Assembly: GCF_933775445.1 (NCBI RefSeq)
Contig: NC_065877.1
Coordinates: 15,686,001-15,750,000 of the forward strand
Direction: 5' to 3'
Origin: Argentina anserina
Lineage: Eukaryota > Streptophyta > Magnoliopsida > Rosales > Rosaceae
DNA: 64,000 nt
Position 1 is the stretch's first letter; each line of letters begins with the position of its first letter. The position numbers and the translations under genes were made by a program. Below are positions 9,164 to 20,544 of the stretch, piece by piece. The notes under the pieces are model-generated. The model was not told the DNA's origin. It did not search any database and worked only from the letters and a program-made list of their open reading frames with translations.

Positions 9164-10440
9164 ATGGCTTCTCCCGTAGTCTATTGTTTTCTGGTCACTA
9201 TCGCTCTAAGCAATGCTTATTCTTCTGCTTTTGCTACTCAGCACCTTGATGGTACGCACTTCATTCTTTCTCTAGCTTAAATGTTTTTCCTGCCCTGAGT
9301 TTTCTGTTTCCATATAAACTTTTTGTGGGAAGTGGTGCAACATGTTGTGGCTTAATATAGATGGAAATCAGAAGAGAGTGACGGAACTGTGTGACGTTAA
9401 CTATTGAAAAACTTTAATGGATCTAACTTCCTTAACAAAAACTTATTTGTCTGCTTTTGTTTTATAAAGTTACATTTCTCATATCTTCAGAGTTTGGTTG
9501 ATATATTCGTTCTTTGTGAACTGTAGTCTAAACATTTCGGGTCTACTAATTTAACTGATGGTATAGTAGTTGTCCACTGGTGTTTAAAATACTAAAGAAG
9601 AGGACTTGCAATACAATCACGATAGGAGCCTCAATTTTCACGATCAAAATTAAAAAATATATATAAATGAATGAAGAAAGTCTTTTTTTTTTAAATTTAT
9701 TGATAAATATGATCGAATGAATGAATGCATGAATGAAGAAAGTCATATCTTAATTAGGAACTATACATCTAGATAAATATGCTCGGAGAAAAACGGTTTT
9801 ACATAATAACAACCAAATAGAGATGGATTTTCTTCTCTTTGATAATGATTATTTGACTAATCTCTTTTGTATTTTAGGTGAACTACCAAATGGACACTTC
9901 GAAGAATCACCCAGTTCTTCAAACCTAAAGAAAACAGTCATCGTCGGCAAACACGCACTCCCAAAGTGGGAGATCGACGGCCTGGTGGAGTACACCTCAG
10001 GTGGGCCGCAGCCTGGTGGCTTCTACTTTCCGGTTGCGCGTGGCGTCCACGCTCTGAGGCTCGGCAACGAGGCCTCCGTTTCTCAGAACGTGAACGTCAA
10101 CCCAGGTTCAGTTTACTCCCTCAGTTTTAGCGCCACGAGGACTTGTGCCCAAGACGAAGTGCTGAAGGTCTCGGTGCCGGGTCAGTCTACAGAGCTCTCC
10201 ATTCAAACTCTGTACAGCAGCAATGGGGGTGATACTTATGCATGGGCCTTTAAGGCAACTTCTAAGGTTGTTAGGGTTACGTTCCACAACCCTGGAATTC
10301 AAGAGGACCCTGCATGCGGTCCTTTGTTAGATGCTATTGCAATCAAGGAGATGGTGCTTCCTCAAAAGTTTATAAGAGGTATGATTCCAGATTCGAAACC
10401 TTATTTGATGCATGTTAGTTTTACTTGCTTGTCTCATTAA
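9164..10440 (+). CDS. DUF642 cell-wall protein, truncated after the first domain
   Basis: Exon 1 (9164-9251) encodes a signal peptide (MASPVVYCFLVTIALSNAYS). Exon 2 (9878-10378) joins in phase at DG|ELPNGHFEE and encodes the first galactose-binding-like domain. Conserved marks are GKHALPKWEIDGLVEY, ALRLGNEAS, TFHNPG and the cysteine motifs RTCAQDE and DPACGPLLDAIAIKE. DUF642 proteins (BIIDXI type) are secreted, bind the cell wall and are linked to pectin methylesterase activity. They have about 370 residues and two such domains. Here the usual donor (AG|GTATGA at 10379) is not followed by any exon coding the second domain. Reading through it gives a stop at 10440 and a 216-residue product. 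A CACTA element starts 312 bp later. It is probably a truncated gene or pseudogene, although the first domain is intact. Confidence 0.75.
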
Positions 10441-10752
10441 TTGTCTGCTTGATTGAGTGATAAATAAGGCTGAAATCCGAATAATTAATTGCTTAACTGA
10501 AAACGCGAAATGTGATTAACAGTATGGTGAGATCGATCAACAACGGCTGGTGTGTGCTAAATGACTTCGAGGAACCTTATTATGAAGTGGTCAAGCATCT
10601 TACAAATTATGAAGAACTTACAAATAATCCCCTAAACGTTTTTTTAGGGGATATAGATTAACCGTACCAAAAATGACTATAATGTAATATCACACGCTTA
10701 AGCACCTCCCATTTTCTATTAGTAATATACAGTACTATTAAAATTCCATGAA
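10441..10752. other. Gap between the DUF642 remnant and the CACTA element
   Basis: No coding frame. The second-domain exon expected for DUF642 is not here. The stretch CCCCTAAACG..TTTTTTAGGGG near 10629-10650 is a short inverted repeat. Confidence 0.5.
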
Positions 10753-10787
10753 CACTACTACACATATAGCCTTCTATGGCATTTTAG

Positions 10788-10985
10788 GGATGACGTTTTC
10801 CAAATAACGTCAATAAAACTACCATTTAACGGCATTTTTATTAAAAAAACACCACTGATGATTGTAGTCTAAATACATAAGAAAAAGTGACGGCGTTTTC
10901 AAAACGCCATGAAATGATGAAGACGTTTTCAAACGCCATAGTAGTTTGATGTGTCTATGTTCATGGCGTTTTTAAAATCCATGGC
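10788..10985. repeat. Left subterminal repeat array of the CACTA element
   Basis: Several direct and inverted copies of a short motif (GACGTTTTC, GGCGTTTTCAAAACGCCAT, ACGTTTTCAAACGCCAT, ATGGCGTTTTTAAA). The same motif dominates the right end. Such arrays are binding sites for the TNPA-like protein in the known En/Spm system. Function here is inferred. Confidence 0.75.
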
Positions 10986-12559
10986 ATTCAAAAACTTCAT
11001 CGAAAGATCTCATACTTTCTACAAAATTAAGTGCGCGGTGAAGCGGGTCTTTTTTCACTTTGGCGCTAAGTACCCAAAGATTGGGGGGTGGGGGAGGGAA
11101 TTTATTTTTCATTTTGGCTCCAAATGAAAGTCCCCAAAAACCAATTCCACCAAATGACCTTTTTTCCTCAAAACCCAGAAAACCTTCTTTCCCCAAAACC
11201 CTCGCGACTCGGAATAGACTTGGGGTTTTTTTCTGGGTAATCCCACTTGGGGCTTCATCTCTTTGATTTCTGGGCTCTTGTCAATCTTGGTTTACTCAGG
11301 TAAAACACCCTAAATTCAATCTTGGTTTGTAAATTTGTAAATACGTTTTTCTGAGTAGATGAAGTCAATCGTTCTTTTCTAGTGAAGATGACTCACACTT
11401 ATGCTAAAGAAACAACCAGACATTTTGGTCCTCAATTGAAAGGAATCTTTAGTGTTGCTTTTTATTAGATTAATCCACAAAAGTAATGGGTTTAGTGAAT
11501 TAATTAGGTACTAGCATGAACACCTATTGATTAGGAAGTTAATTATGGATTAGAAAATACACACGTTTTGCAATTGAGGAGGAAACATATAGTTGACAGG
11601 TGAAAGGAGATGGACCTAATGTCTTTTGATTATGATCTAAAAAACACGTAAAAAATGGAACTTTTTGATAATTAAAGGGAACGGTTTCAGCACTTTACTT
11701 GTTGGTTAATGGTTATTGTCATTTTCAGAGTTTAATTTCTAATTGTTTCAAATGCGATTATTCAGGTTTGTGATGGGCTCTGTGAGGATTTGATTTGGCT
11801 GAAGTCACTATAAATTGCTTTCAATATCCATGTTAGCATTATTAATCAATTGCTTTCAATATGTCTTAGTTTGTTTGTTGATAATTAATTAAGATTGGCT
11901 GGAGTAGTGATGTTTGAAGTTTTGAGGGAATATGGGGCTTTCAATATGTATTATGCTTGTTTGTTGAATAAGTTCATTGAAGTTCTGTGGGAATATGGGG
12001 CTTCTAAGAGTTCTCATGACGTCTACCATGTCTTACCAATTGTGATTTGAATGATTTTCTTTCTTGGAGACTAATCTTAATCAAAGAGTGATAGATAAGT
12101 TGATTGGGTTTTGGTTTGTATGATTGTCTATTAAGTTTATGAGCTTCTTTTTTAATAAATTCAACTTGTGATGGAGTCAAAGGTTGCCTCTAAGACTAGA
12201 CATTGATTTCATTCTTGTAATCATTGTTCATTTAATTACTTGAATGTGTTTGTAAAACAAGAGATACATATTCAGAAATGTCCTTGGTACATAGGGTATC
12301 ATTCCAAGGTCCAAACATAACTGAATAAACATAACACGATTAATTAGTATATATAACTATAACTGAATAAATTACTTGTTGGTATGTGTAGGGGTAGCCA
12401 CTATGGTTGATGTTGTTGATAGTCTGTTGGAGTTGATGTTGATTTTGTGGATTGTTTAAATTGACATTTTGTTTGCATATATGTTAGAATTAATTATCAA
12501 TTGTTTCATAGTTAAATTTTTATATTCTTTTAGGTAGGGAAAATTTATTCTCTGCCACC

Positions 12560-14236
12560 ATGGATAAAAGCTGGACAGCTTTGGATCCAAGTAATGATGA
12601 GTACCGAGAAGGAGTAAGACAATTTGTTTTAACTTCCAAGCGGTATGCTAGAAATCCAGAAATGGTTATATGTCCGTGTGCTATTTGTCGCAACCTTAGC
12701 CCACAAATTGATGATGACTTACAAATACACTTGTATAAATACGGCATCGATCCTGCATACGATATTTAGTGTGCACATGGTGAAGATGCAGGTCCTCCTG
12801 TACAGGATGAATCAAACTTAGATGATATAGATGTGGACTTTGACCTTCCTGAAGTCCATCAAATGTATAAGAACACCAGCTTGCCTTTTTTTGATGGATC
12901 TGAGAGGTCATCAGCTTTAAATATAGAGGAAGAGTATTAAAAAATAGAGGAGGCTGAAGTTCCCCTCTGGGCAGGGTCTGGGAAGCACACAAAACTATTA
13001 GCCACCCTCATCTTGTACAAATTCAAAGCTGCCAATGGTCTTGCTAATTCAGCTTTCGATGAGTTGTTGGAAGAAATCAAGGGCATGTTACCAGAAGTTA
13101 ACACCCTTCCTGAATCAACATATGAAATAAAGAAATTCCTGAAAGAATTTGATTTAGGGTATGAAAAAATCCATGCATGCATCAATGATTGTGTCCTATT
13201 TATAAAAGCTAATGTGGATTTGGAGGTCTGCCCCAAATGTGATACTTCGAGGTGGAGAGTGAATCCCCAGACCAAAGAGATAGATATTGGAGTGCCTGCA
13301 AAAGTCTTGCGCTATTTTTCGATAATTCCTAAGATTCAGAGGATGTATCTTAACCTGAGTATTGCTAAGCTATTAACTTGGCACTCAACTCATCACAGTC
13401 AGGATGGAATGATGCGTCATCCTGTTAACTCAGTTCAATGGGGGTTTGTTGATAAAAAGTGGCCTGAATTTGCTTCTGATCCTCAAAACTTGAGATTTGG
13501 ATTATCCACTGATGGGTTTAATCCTTATAGAAATCTCAGTTTTACTCATAGTATTTGGCCTGTGATTTTGGTCAATTACAATCTGCCACCCAATATGTGC
13601 ATGTCAGCTGAAAATATGATGTTAAGTTTACTCATTCCAGGGCCAAAACAACCCGGTAATGACATTGACGTGTATTTAGAGCCATTAATATATGACTTAA
13701 AGAAGCTTTGGATAAAAGGGGTGGAGATGTATGATGCATACAAGAAGAGTGTGTTCAACATGAAAGCTATTTTGTTGTGGACAGTCAATGACTTTCCAAC
13801 CTATGGAAATCTAGCTGGGTTAACCACAAAAGGGGAGTTTGCATGTCTTGTGTGTCGTCATGAAACATGTTCCAAGTATTTACCACTTGCGAACAAGACT
13901 GTGTATATGGGTCACCGAAGATTTTTGCCCCAAAACCACTCTTATCGCATTAAGAACAAGTGGTTAGATGGTACAAAGGAAAGAAAGAGAAGACCAAAGA
14001 TATTTTCTGGGTTGGCTGTTGTACATGCTACACGTGGGTTTAAAAATGATTTTGGGAAGAGGAAAAATAAGCCAAAGAAAAATTATAAGAAAGGAGATCC
14101 TGCTAAACTATTGAAGAAGAAATCCATCTTCTATGAGTTACCATATTGGGAGGTTCGTTAGTTTTATAATGTTGTTTGTTGTTTATGTATTTAATTTTTT
14201 TTTGCATGACCAATGTGCTCCTTTGGTGTATTTTAG
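12560..14236 (+). pseudogene. CACTA transposase, N-terminal and Tnp2 part
   Basis: ATG at 12560 opens a transposase-associated domain (MDKSWTALDPSNDEYREGV, CPCAICRN). An in-frame TAG at 12766-12768 interrupts it (expected Trp in YDI-W), and a TAA lies near 12938. The frame reopens and runs to 14161 through the Tnp2 transposase family domain: CPKCDTSRWR, WHSTHHSQDGMMRHP, LRFGLSTDGFNP, WPVILVNYNLPPNMCM, LWTVNDFPTYGNLAG, CLVCRHET, MGHRRFLP. An intron of about 77 bp (14160-14236) rejoins at DVMHVEKN. Two stop codons make it non-functional as read. The product would be a nuclear DNA-cleaving transposase. Confidence 0.85.
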
Positions 14237-16104
14237 GTACTGCCTGTACGTCAGATGATTGATGTCATGCATGTGGAAAAAAATGTCTCTGAACAACTGT
14301 TAGCACACACATTAGATGTCAAAGGCAGATCAGTAATTGACAACCAGTCTCACAGAGATCTTGAGTTACTAGAACTCATGGATGAAGTGCCTCTAGATGA
14401 AAGATGTGATAAGTTAGATCCTTCAGCACCATACACATTCACAAAGGCTGAGAAGCTTAAATTCTGTGGTAAATTGTATAGGCAAAGATTTCCTGATGGG
14501 TATTGTAGCAATATTGGTAATTGTGTCAAGCTGCCGGAGTGTAAGCTACTTGGTATGAAGTCTCACGACCATTATGTTTTAATGTAACAAATGTTATTTG
14601 TTGCATTAAAGGGGCTTTTACCCGAAGGCTTAAGAAAAGCAATATGGCGTCTATCCTCATTTTTCACTGAGTTGTGTCAAAGAGTACTTGACAAAAAGAG
14701 GTTAGAAGAGTTAGAAGATGAGATCATATTGACTTTATGCCTCTTGGAGCGGTACTTCCCTCCATCTTTGATATTATGATTCACCTTACTATCCATATCG
14801 GAAGAGAGGAAAAGTTATGTGGTCCAGTGCACTTTAGGTGGATGTACCCTTTTGAGAGGTAACTATATTAGAGAACTTCGAATACTTCTTTGCAAGTATT
14901 CTCTTCTTAATTTGTACCTTTGTTAACTTTTTTTGTTTGGTTTCATGTGTTAGATATATGAAGGTACTCAAAGACTATGTCAAGAACCCTGCTAGACCTG
15001 AAGGATCTATAGCTGAAAATTATTTAGCTGATAAGGGTTTAAGATTCTGTGGTCAGTATATGAAACAAGTAAAGGCAATAAGTTCTAAACATAAACGAAA
15101 TGAAGGAGGTGAAGATGAAACAATTGTAGAAGGTTCTACAATTTTAAAAGGGCGTTCAGTTCTCTTATCAGATTCCATGCACAAAGTTGTTCATCTTTGT
15201 GTGTCATTGAATAGTGAAGAAGTAGAACCATATATACAGTAAGCGTAATGCCTACTTACTGTTTTTATTATTGTATATATATATATATATATTTAAAACT
15301 GAATTATACACTGATCCTCACATTTTATTAGGGTTCATAAAGAATAATTAGCTTTGGTAGATCCACATGTAATTACCGACAACAGTTTACTAGAGAAAAC
15401 TCATTTAGAGACATTCATCGTTTGGTTACAAGCCAAGGTCTGCTAAACTCTAGTTGTTTTGTCTATTCTCTATATTTAAATTGGTGCATGTAATTAGTCT
15501 TGAAAGTGATATGATTTTTTTTATTAATATACAGATTATGTCTGAAGCTAGTGTAGAAGGTTCTGTGTCCGATACTCTGAAGTTGCTTGTGAAAGGGCCT
15601 CGATTTTATGCGATGTCGCATACTGGTTTTATTATAGATGGAAAACGTTTTCACACCTCAGATGCTAATGTATCTACTGCTGATTATGGTATCCATGTTG
15701 AAGCTGATACTAGTTTAAATTATTATAGAGTTTTACGAGATATTTTGGTATTAGACTTCTACACTTTTCGGTTGGCTGTGTTTCAGTGTGATTGGGCAAA
15801 TGTAGTTAGTGGTGTCAAACAGGAGGATGGTTTCACCATAGTTAACCTTCATGATGGTTTGGATAGAAATGATCCATTCATTTTAGCTTCACATGCAAAG
15901 CAAGTGTTCTATTCTAGAGAATCTGAAACTTCTAGTTGGTATGTGGTGTTGAGGGCTCCTCCAAGAGGCTTTCATGATTTAGAATTTTTTTATGAATCTG
16001 TTTTTAAATCAGTTGTTCCACTAGATGTTTCAGCACTTGAGGTTTGTTTCAGCACTTGGAAAGAACAGAATTCTATAGGACTGAGCCTGAATTTTTATGA
16101 GTAA
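14237..16104 (+). pseudogene. CACTA transposase, C-terminal part (DUF4218/DUF4216)
   Basis: This continues from the intron with MIDVMHVEKNVSEQL. A stop at 14585-14587 is followed by a DUF4218-like run (LKGLLPEGLRKAI, ELCQRVLDKKRL, LLERYFPPS) that loses frame near 14770. The expected follow-on (HFRWMYPFERYMK) reads in another frame across the intron at about 14860-14950. After KNPARPEGSIAENY comes a DUF4216-like segment (FYAMSHTGFIIDGKRFHT, FQCDWANV, PFILASHAKQVFY) at about 15540-15960. The domain order is that of plant CACTA transposases. Several frameshifts and stops make this a relic. Confidence 0.8.
15273..15292. repeat. (TA)n microsatellite
   Basis: Perfect TA run inside the CACTA element, between two transposase exons. 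Confidence 0.9.
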
Positions 16105-16649
16105 TGAGGTATGGTACTTATATTGGTGTTATTGCTTTTATGTAAATTGAAAACTTTACTGGTTTAATTCCACAGAGTTGTGAAAAGGTCTGAGCTTTAA
16201 TTTGGTTTTGGAGACTTTACAAATCTTTTAGTCACATTATCCCCTGCTATATTTCCTAGTGATCATATTATTTTCTATATTACAGTTTGTGTATGCTGGC
16301 ATGGAGACTTGCAAGGTTTGGATGCAGCATGTTGATCATTTCCCTTGCTGGAAATATGTTGATGTTGGTAGATGGACCTTTTTGTTTAAGAGTAGTATTA
16401 GCTATTGGGATTTTTGCTGTGTATTAGTTTTAAAGTTTTAATATGTGACAAGTACTCTACTTGGTATGTTCTTATGCTAAAGATTGGTGATATGTACGGA
16501 TTTAGTTATGCTAAGGTTGATTATGAAGACAATGGTAGAATTTAGTACTTTCTTGTGGAGTGAGCTAGTTGTTATGGCAAGATCTTTTTACCCAAAATTT
16601 ATGCCCAGATTTATTATATTTCTTTTAATTCCATATAAACATAGATGAC

Positions 16650-17045
16650 ATTTGAGAAGCGCCATTGTAAATATTTTTGACAACGTTGAGAAACGCCATG
16701 AAAAGTTCATATACACATTCATCTAAGAGATTCATGGCATTTCTAAGCGCCATCATTTTTATAGATAGCGTTTGGAAAAAGCCATTGAAAAATGACAATG
16801 GCGTTTATGAAGTGTCATCGAATTGAGTTCAATACTATCGTGGTACATGTTGATGGCGTTTCGAAACGCCATTGAATAAAAAAGGATGGCGTTTTTCAAA
16901 TGCCGTAAAAAAAAATTTCAATGGCGTTTTACAAACGCCACAGAAATGTCAGATAATGGACGACATCGGTTATTACGGCGTCTGATTATGGCATTTAAAA
17001 ACGCCGTAAAATCTGTTCTATGATATTTTTCAAACGCCGTTGATG
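16650..17045. repeat. Right subterminal repeat array of the CACTA element
   Basis: Ten or so copies of the GGCGTTT/AAACGCC motif in both orientations, for example GGCGTTTCGAAACGCC and GGCGTTTTACAAACGCC, forming short hairpins. Confidence 0.8.
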
Positions 17046-17063
17046 TAATTACTTGTAGTAGTG

Positions 17064-20000
17064 GAAGTTACAAAATCTCTTACTTGGCATATCCTTAAAC
17101 ATTCTCAGCACAATTAAAACAAGAAAAATTATATGTATCCGGTACATAGTCTACGTGACGTACTCCTTTAATGTTATTAGTCGATGTTTTACTGCTATGT
17201 TTCTGATTAGTTACTTATATGTAAATAATATTTTCCCTTTTCACCGCGTGTATGTTTATTATACTATGAATTAATATAATTGGGTGGGTACACAGAATAA
17301 TTACTCTCAAAACAATCAATGTATTGTATACCCACAATCTTGCACATGTGACTTGAACTTTATGCAATTCCATATTAGGTGGCGGTGGAGAGAATCACAA
17401 CCACGATGAAGAAAGAGAGAGGTGGGTTCTTCATTTTCAATCTCTTTTTTATTTTATTTTTTAACTCTCTTTTTTTTTGGAAGAAATGAAATTGGGGATT
17501 TGGGGGTTTTAGATTTTTGGCCAAGTTGGGATTTTTATTGAATTCAAATGTCGGGTGTTGTTTGGATTTCAACCCTTTAACTTCAATTTAGGGTTTGCTT
17601 CAACATATTTCTAATTGATTGTGGATACTCAAATTGATATTTTTGATTGTTAAAGTTGGCTAATCAGTGTATCTATTGGACTGTTGTTAAATATGTTTTA
17701 ATGCTTAGAGGTAATCATTTTGTTTTCTTCATCTAATGAACTTAATTAATTGTTTGTTGATATATGAATTGATGGAATCAAATTCTAGATTTTTGAATTG
17801 TTCTGTGACTTTTGTGTTGTACTATTCTATTAATTTTTTACATAATGGTAGTTGTTTAATATAGGTATTGTATTTTAATGATTATAGGTTATTAGACTAG
17901 ATCATATAATGTCAGAACCAAAACGAAAGTGTCAAATTTAGATAATTTAAATTTTTTAATCAATTTTTTTTAATTAAAAAAAATTGACACTATCAATATT
18001 TTCTCTATTTTCTTCTTTACTTTAATATTTCAAACATTTCCAATTTAGCCATCTAGGATCCGCATATCACCATTCTACCATTCCCTCAACAACTCAATGA
18101 TTGTAATTATCAGGCCTATTTCAAAAAAAAAAACAAAAAGTATCAATCCAATTAAACATGGTAAATAATTATTGGTCTCTTCATCTAAATCATTGATATG
18201 ATCACCTAGAAGCACCCCTCGTCGATCTATTCATCATATACAACATTACAACCAATTTAAATGAAGAAAGCAAAAATTAATAAAATTAAATCAATGAAAT
18301 TTGAATTGGCCATAAATTCTAGGATTTCACCGAGGAATGATTTGACCAATAAATAATTTTTTTGCTGTAATGACTATTTCAGCCCCTAAGATGGGGTCAT
18401 TGTTAAACGCAGTGTCTAGAATTATACGGAATCTGGGCAATTGGTCACAGTTGATAGATCATTTAATATCATGAAACTGAAACTTTAGGGACAAACATGA
18501 AGGCCCCTCCAAACATCATAGAGGTAAAGTGAATTAAATCATTTAACACCATGATTATAAAAATAGTACCCGCTTGACTTGTTGATTTGCATAACTTTTT
18601 ATATTAACTATGACCATCAAAACGATAAAGCAAACAAAATAGACCAACACATGGAAAATTTCGCACTGAGACAGACTGATCGAAATGTGCAGCTGCCTTT
18701 TTTTTAATATAGTTATTTTAGTAATTGAATAAAATAAATATTTTTTAATATAGTAAACATCTCAATTGAAATGAATACTTTTATGTCGATTCTATTCTGT
18801 ATATCATTCATTTTGTCTCTCATTTATGATCAATTTCATTCCACGTAATGGTTCCATAAAAGGTTTTATGATAACCTCATATAAGAAAATAAGAGAACAA
18901 ATTAGACATAAGTGTACATATTATTAATAATATTAAAGATAACACCCTGAATTTAGTTTCGAATACTAGGATTGATAAGACACTTCTTTTTACCGCAATT
19001 TAACACAAACTTGGTGATATTGATCGCTTTTATGTTTGAAATTCAAGAAAAAAAAATCTTTTAAAATAGGAACATCCACTTTTGTTTTTTGAATGGAAAG
19101 TAACATCCACTTAGTTAGCTAGGAGGAAAAACTGCTATGTACTAAATAGGGTCTTCAGAATGATCTTATTTCTTTTCCTATAACAAAGGAATAGTATCCC
19201 TAATATTAGTGAGCAGCTTCCTCATAAACATTATTAATCATTGATAACGTCCAACAACCACCTGCAATAGTATGAAACAAATACTTTAGATAATTAATGA
19301 ATGATAACAAATATAACTTTAGGAGTATGTAACTCCAAAGCTTTTATAATATGTCCATGATGAACAAATGAGAGAATAAAAGAAATTAGCTATATTTTTT
19401 TAATCATTATTTATGATGAACAAATTCAATAACCAACAAACAATAGCAAAGCTAGTAAATGCAAATTATCCAAAATCGATCTAGAACCATATATATCTGA
19501 AAAACAAATTCCAAAACTTATATACATTCATTACAAAATATGTATTCATTGTACACTCATCACAACTGCCTATAATTATATATTAATGATAAACGCTACA
19601 CATGTTGAGGCTATTTGCAAGCTAATAAATAAGGATTTATAAGCCCAAAAACGTGCTACCAAGAATTCATAAGTGCAAAAAAGCATACCTCAATTCATTC
19701 CACAATATATGATTTACCATATATTATTTTATCATATGAACAAAAGCAAGCTACCCGCAAACCTGGATTGTTGTTGCTGCAATCAATTTCCCCCAAGACG
19801 TCCCCCAAATATTTCATGATTGGCATTCGCTAGTTTGATTGAGATGGAAGGGATCATACCCACGGTACCCTTGAGTAATACAATATCAAATATGCCCTGC
19901 AAATTCAAGTTCACAAACTTTCATTTACTCATTCGTTTAGAGGTTTATATGTATATAGTATAAAGATATGTATAAGTACTTTACTTGTAATAATAAAAGC

Positions 20001-20544
20001 TATCATATTTTTTAACAAGATTATAAATTTGTATCTATAAAACAATAGCAAATACTTTTTTTAAAAACCTCGTTGATATTGGCATTCAAAAGAACTGAAG
20101 AAAGAGAGTGATATAAACCTAATCCACCCTCTAAAGGCCTTACGAAATTATCGAACTAGACTACAAAGTAAGGTAAAGACTAAGATCTAAACTATGGAAC
20201 TTCATGCAACAAACTCTAGCATGAATCTCAAATTAAAAATAAAAAGTTCACCAAACCAAAAAAGAAAAATGCCTCTATGACAAGCTCACTTATTAAAACC
20301 AGAACCATACTACTCAAATGGAGAATCCCAAGAGAACTTGCAAAACTCTCTCTAAAACACCAAAACAATTGGTTAACGTGAGCTTAAGAATGAGACATAG
20401 AAACATAGCAATCCCGAAACCCAACACTTTGACCTACGTGCTACTAGCCTCACTCATGCCTATATCATCAGTAACAATGCTATTAGGCAAACATGTTACG
20501 ATCCCAATCTTTTTACCTATTTCCTATATTGAGAGTGTACTAAG
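17064..20544. other. Intergenic region, no gene recognised
   Basis: AT-rich sequence of 3.5 kb. Short frames (for example 17375-17572 minus and 20318-20626 plus) have no recognisable domain and biased low-complexity composition. The missing second-domain exon of the upstream DUF642 gene was looked for by its usual motif (KNGGFEEGP) and not seen. A local AT-rich inverted repeat occurs at about 17927-17990, with GTGTCAAATTT at one end and AATTGACAC at the other. Confidence 0.5.

Larger units (their letters stand above)
10753..17063 (+). mobile_element. CACTA (En/Spm-type) DNA transposon
   Basis: The left end CACTACTACA (10753-10762) and right end TGTAGTAGTG (17054-17063) are perfect 10-bp inverted repeats, flanked on both sides by GAA, the 3-bp duplication expected for CACTA elements. 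Subterminal regions (about 10790-10985 and 16650-17045) carry many inverted copies of a motif like TGGCGTTT..AAACGCCA, typical transposase-binding arrays. The interior (12560-16104) encodes a broken CACTA transposase with Transpos_assoc, Tnp2, DUF4218 and DUF4216 domains. Length is 6311 bp. Intact ends with a dead transposase mean that it could move only with trans-acting help. Confidence 0.92.
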
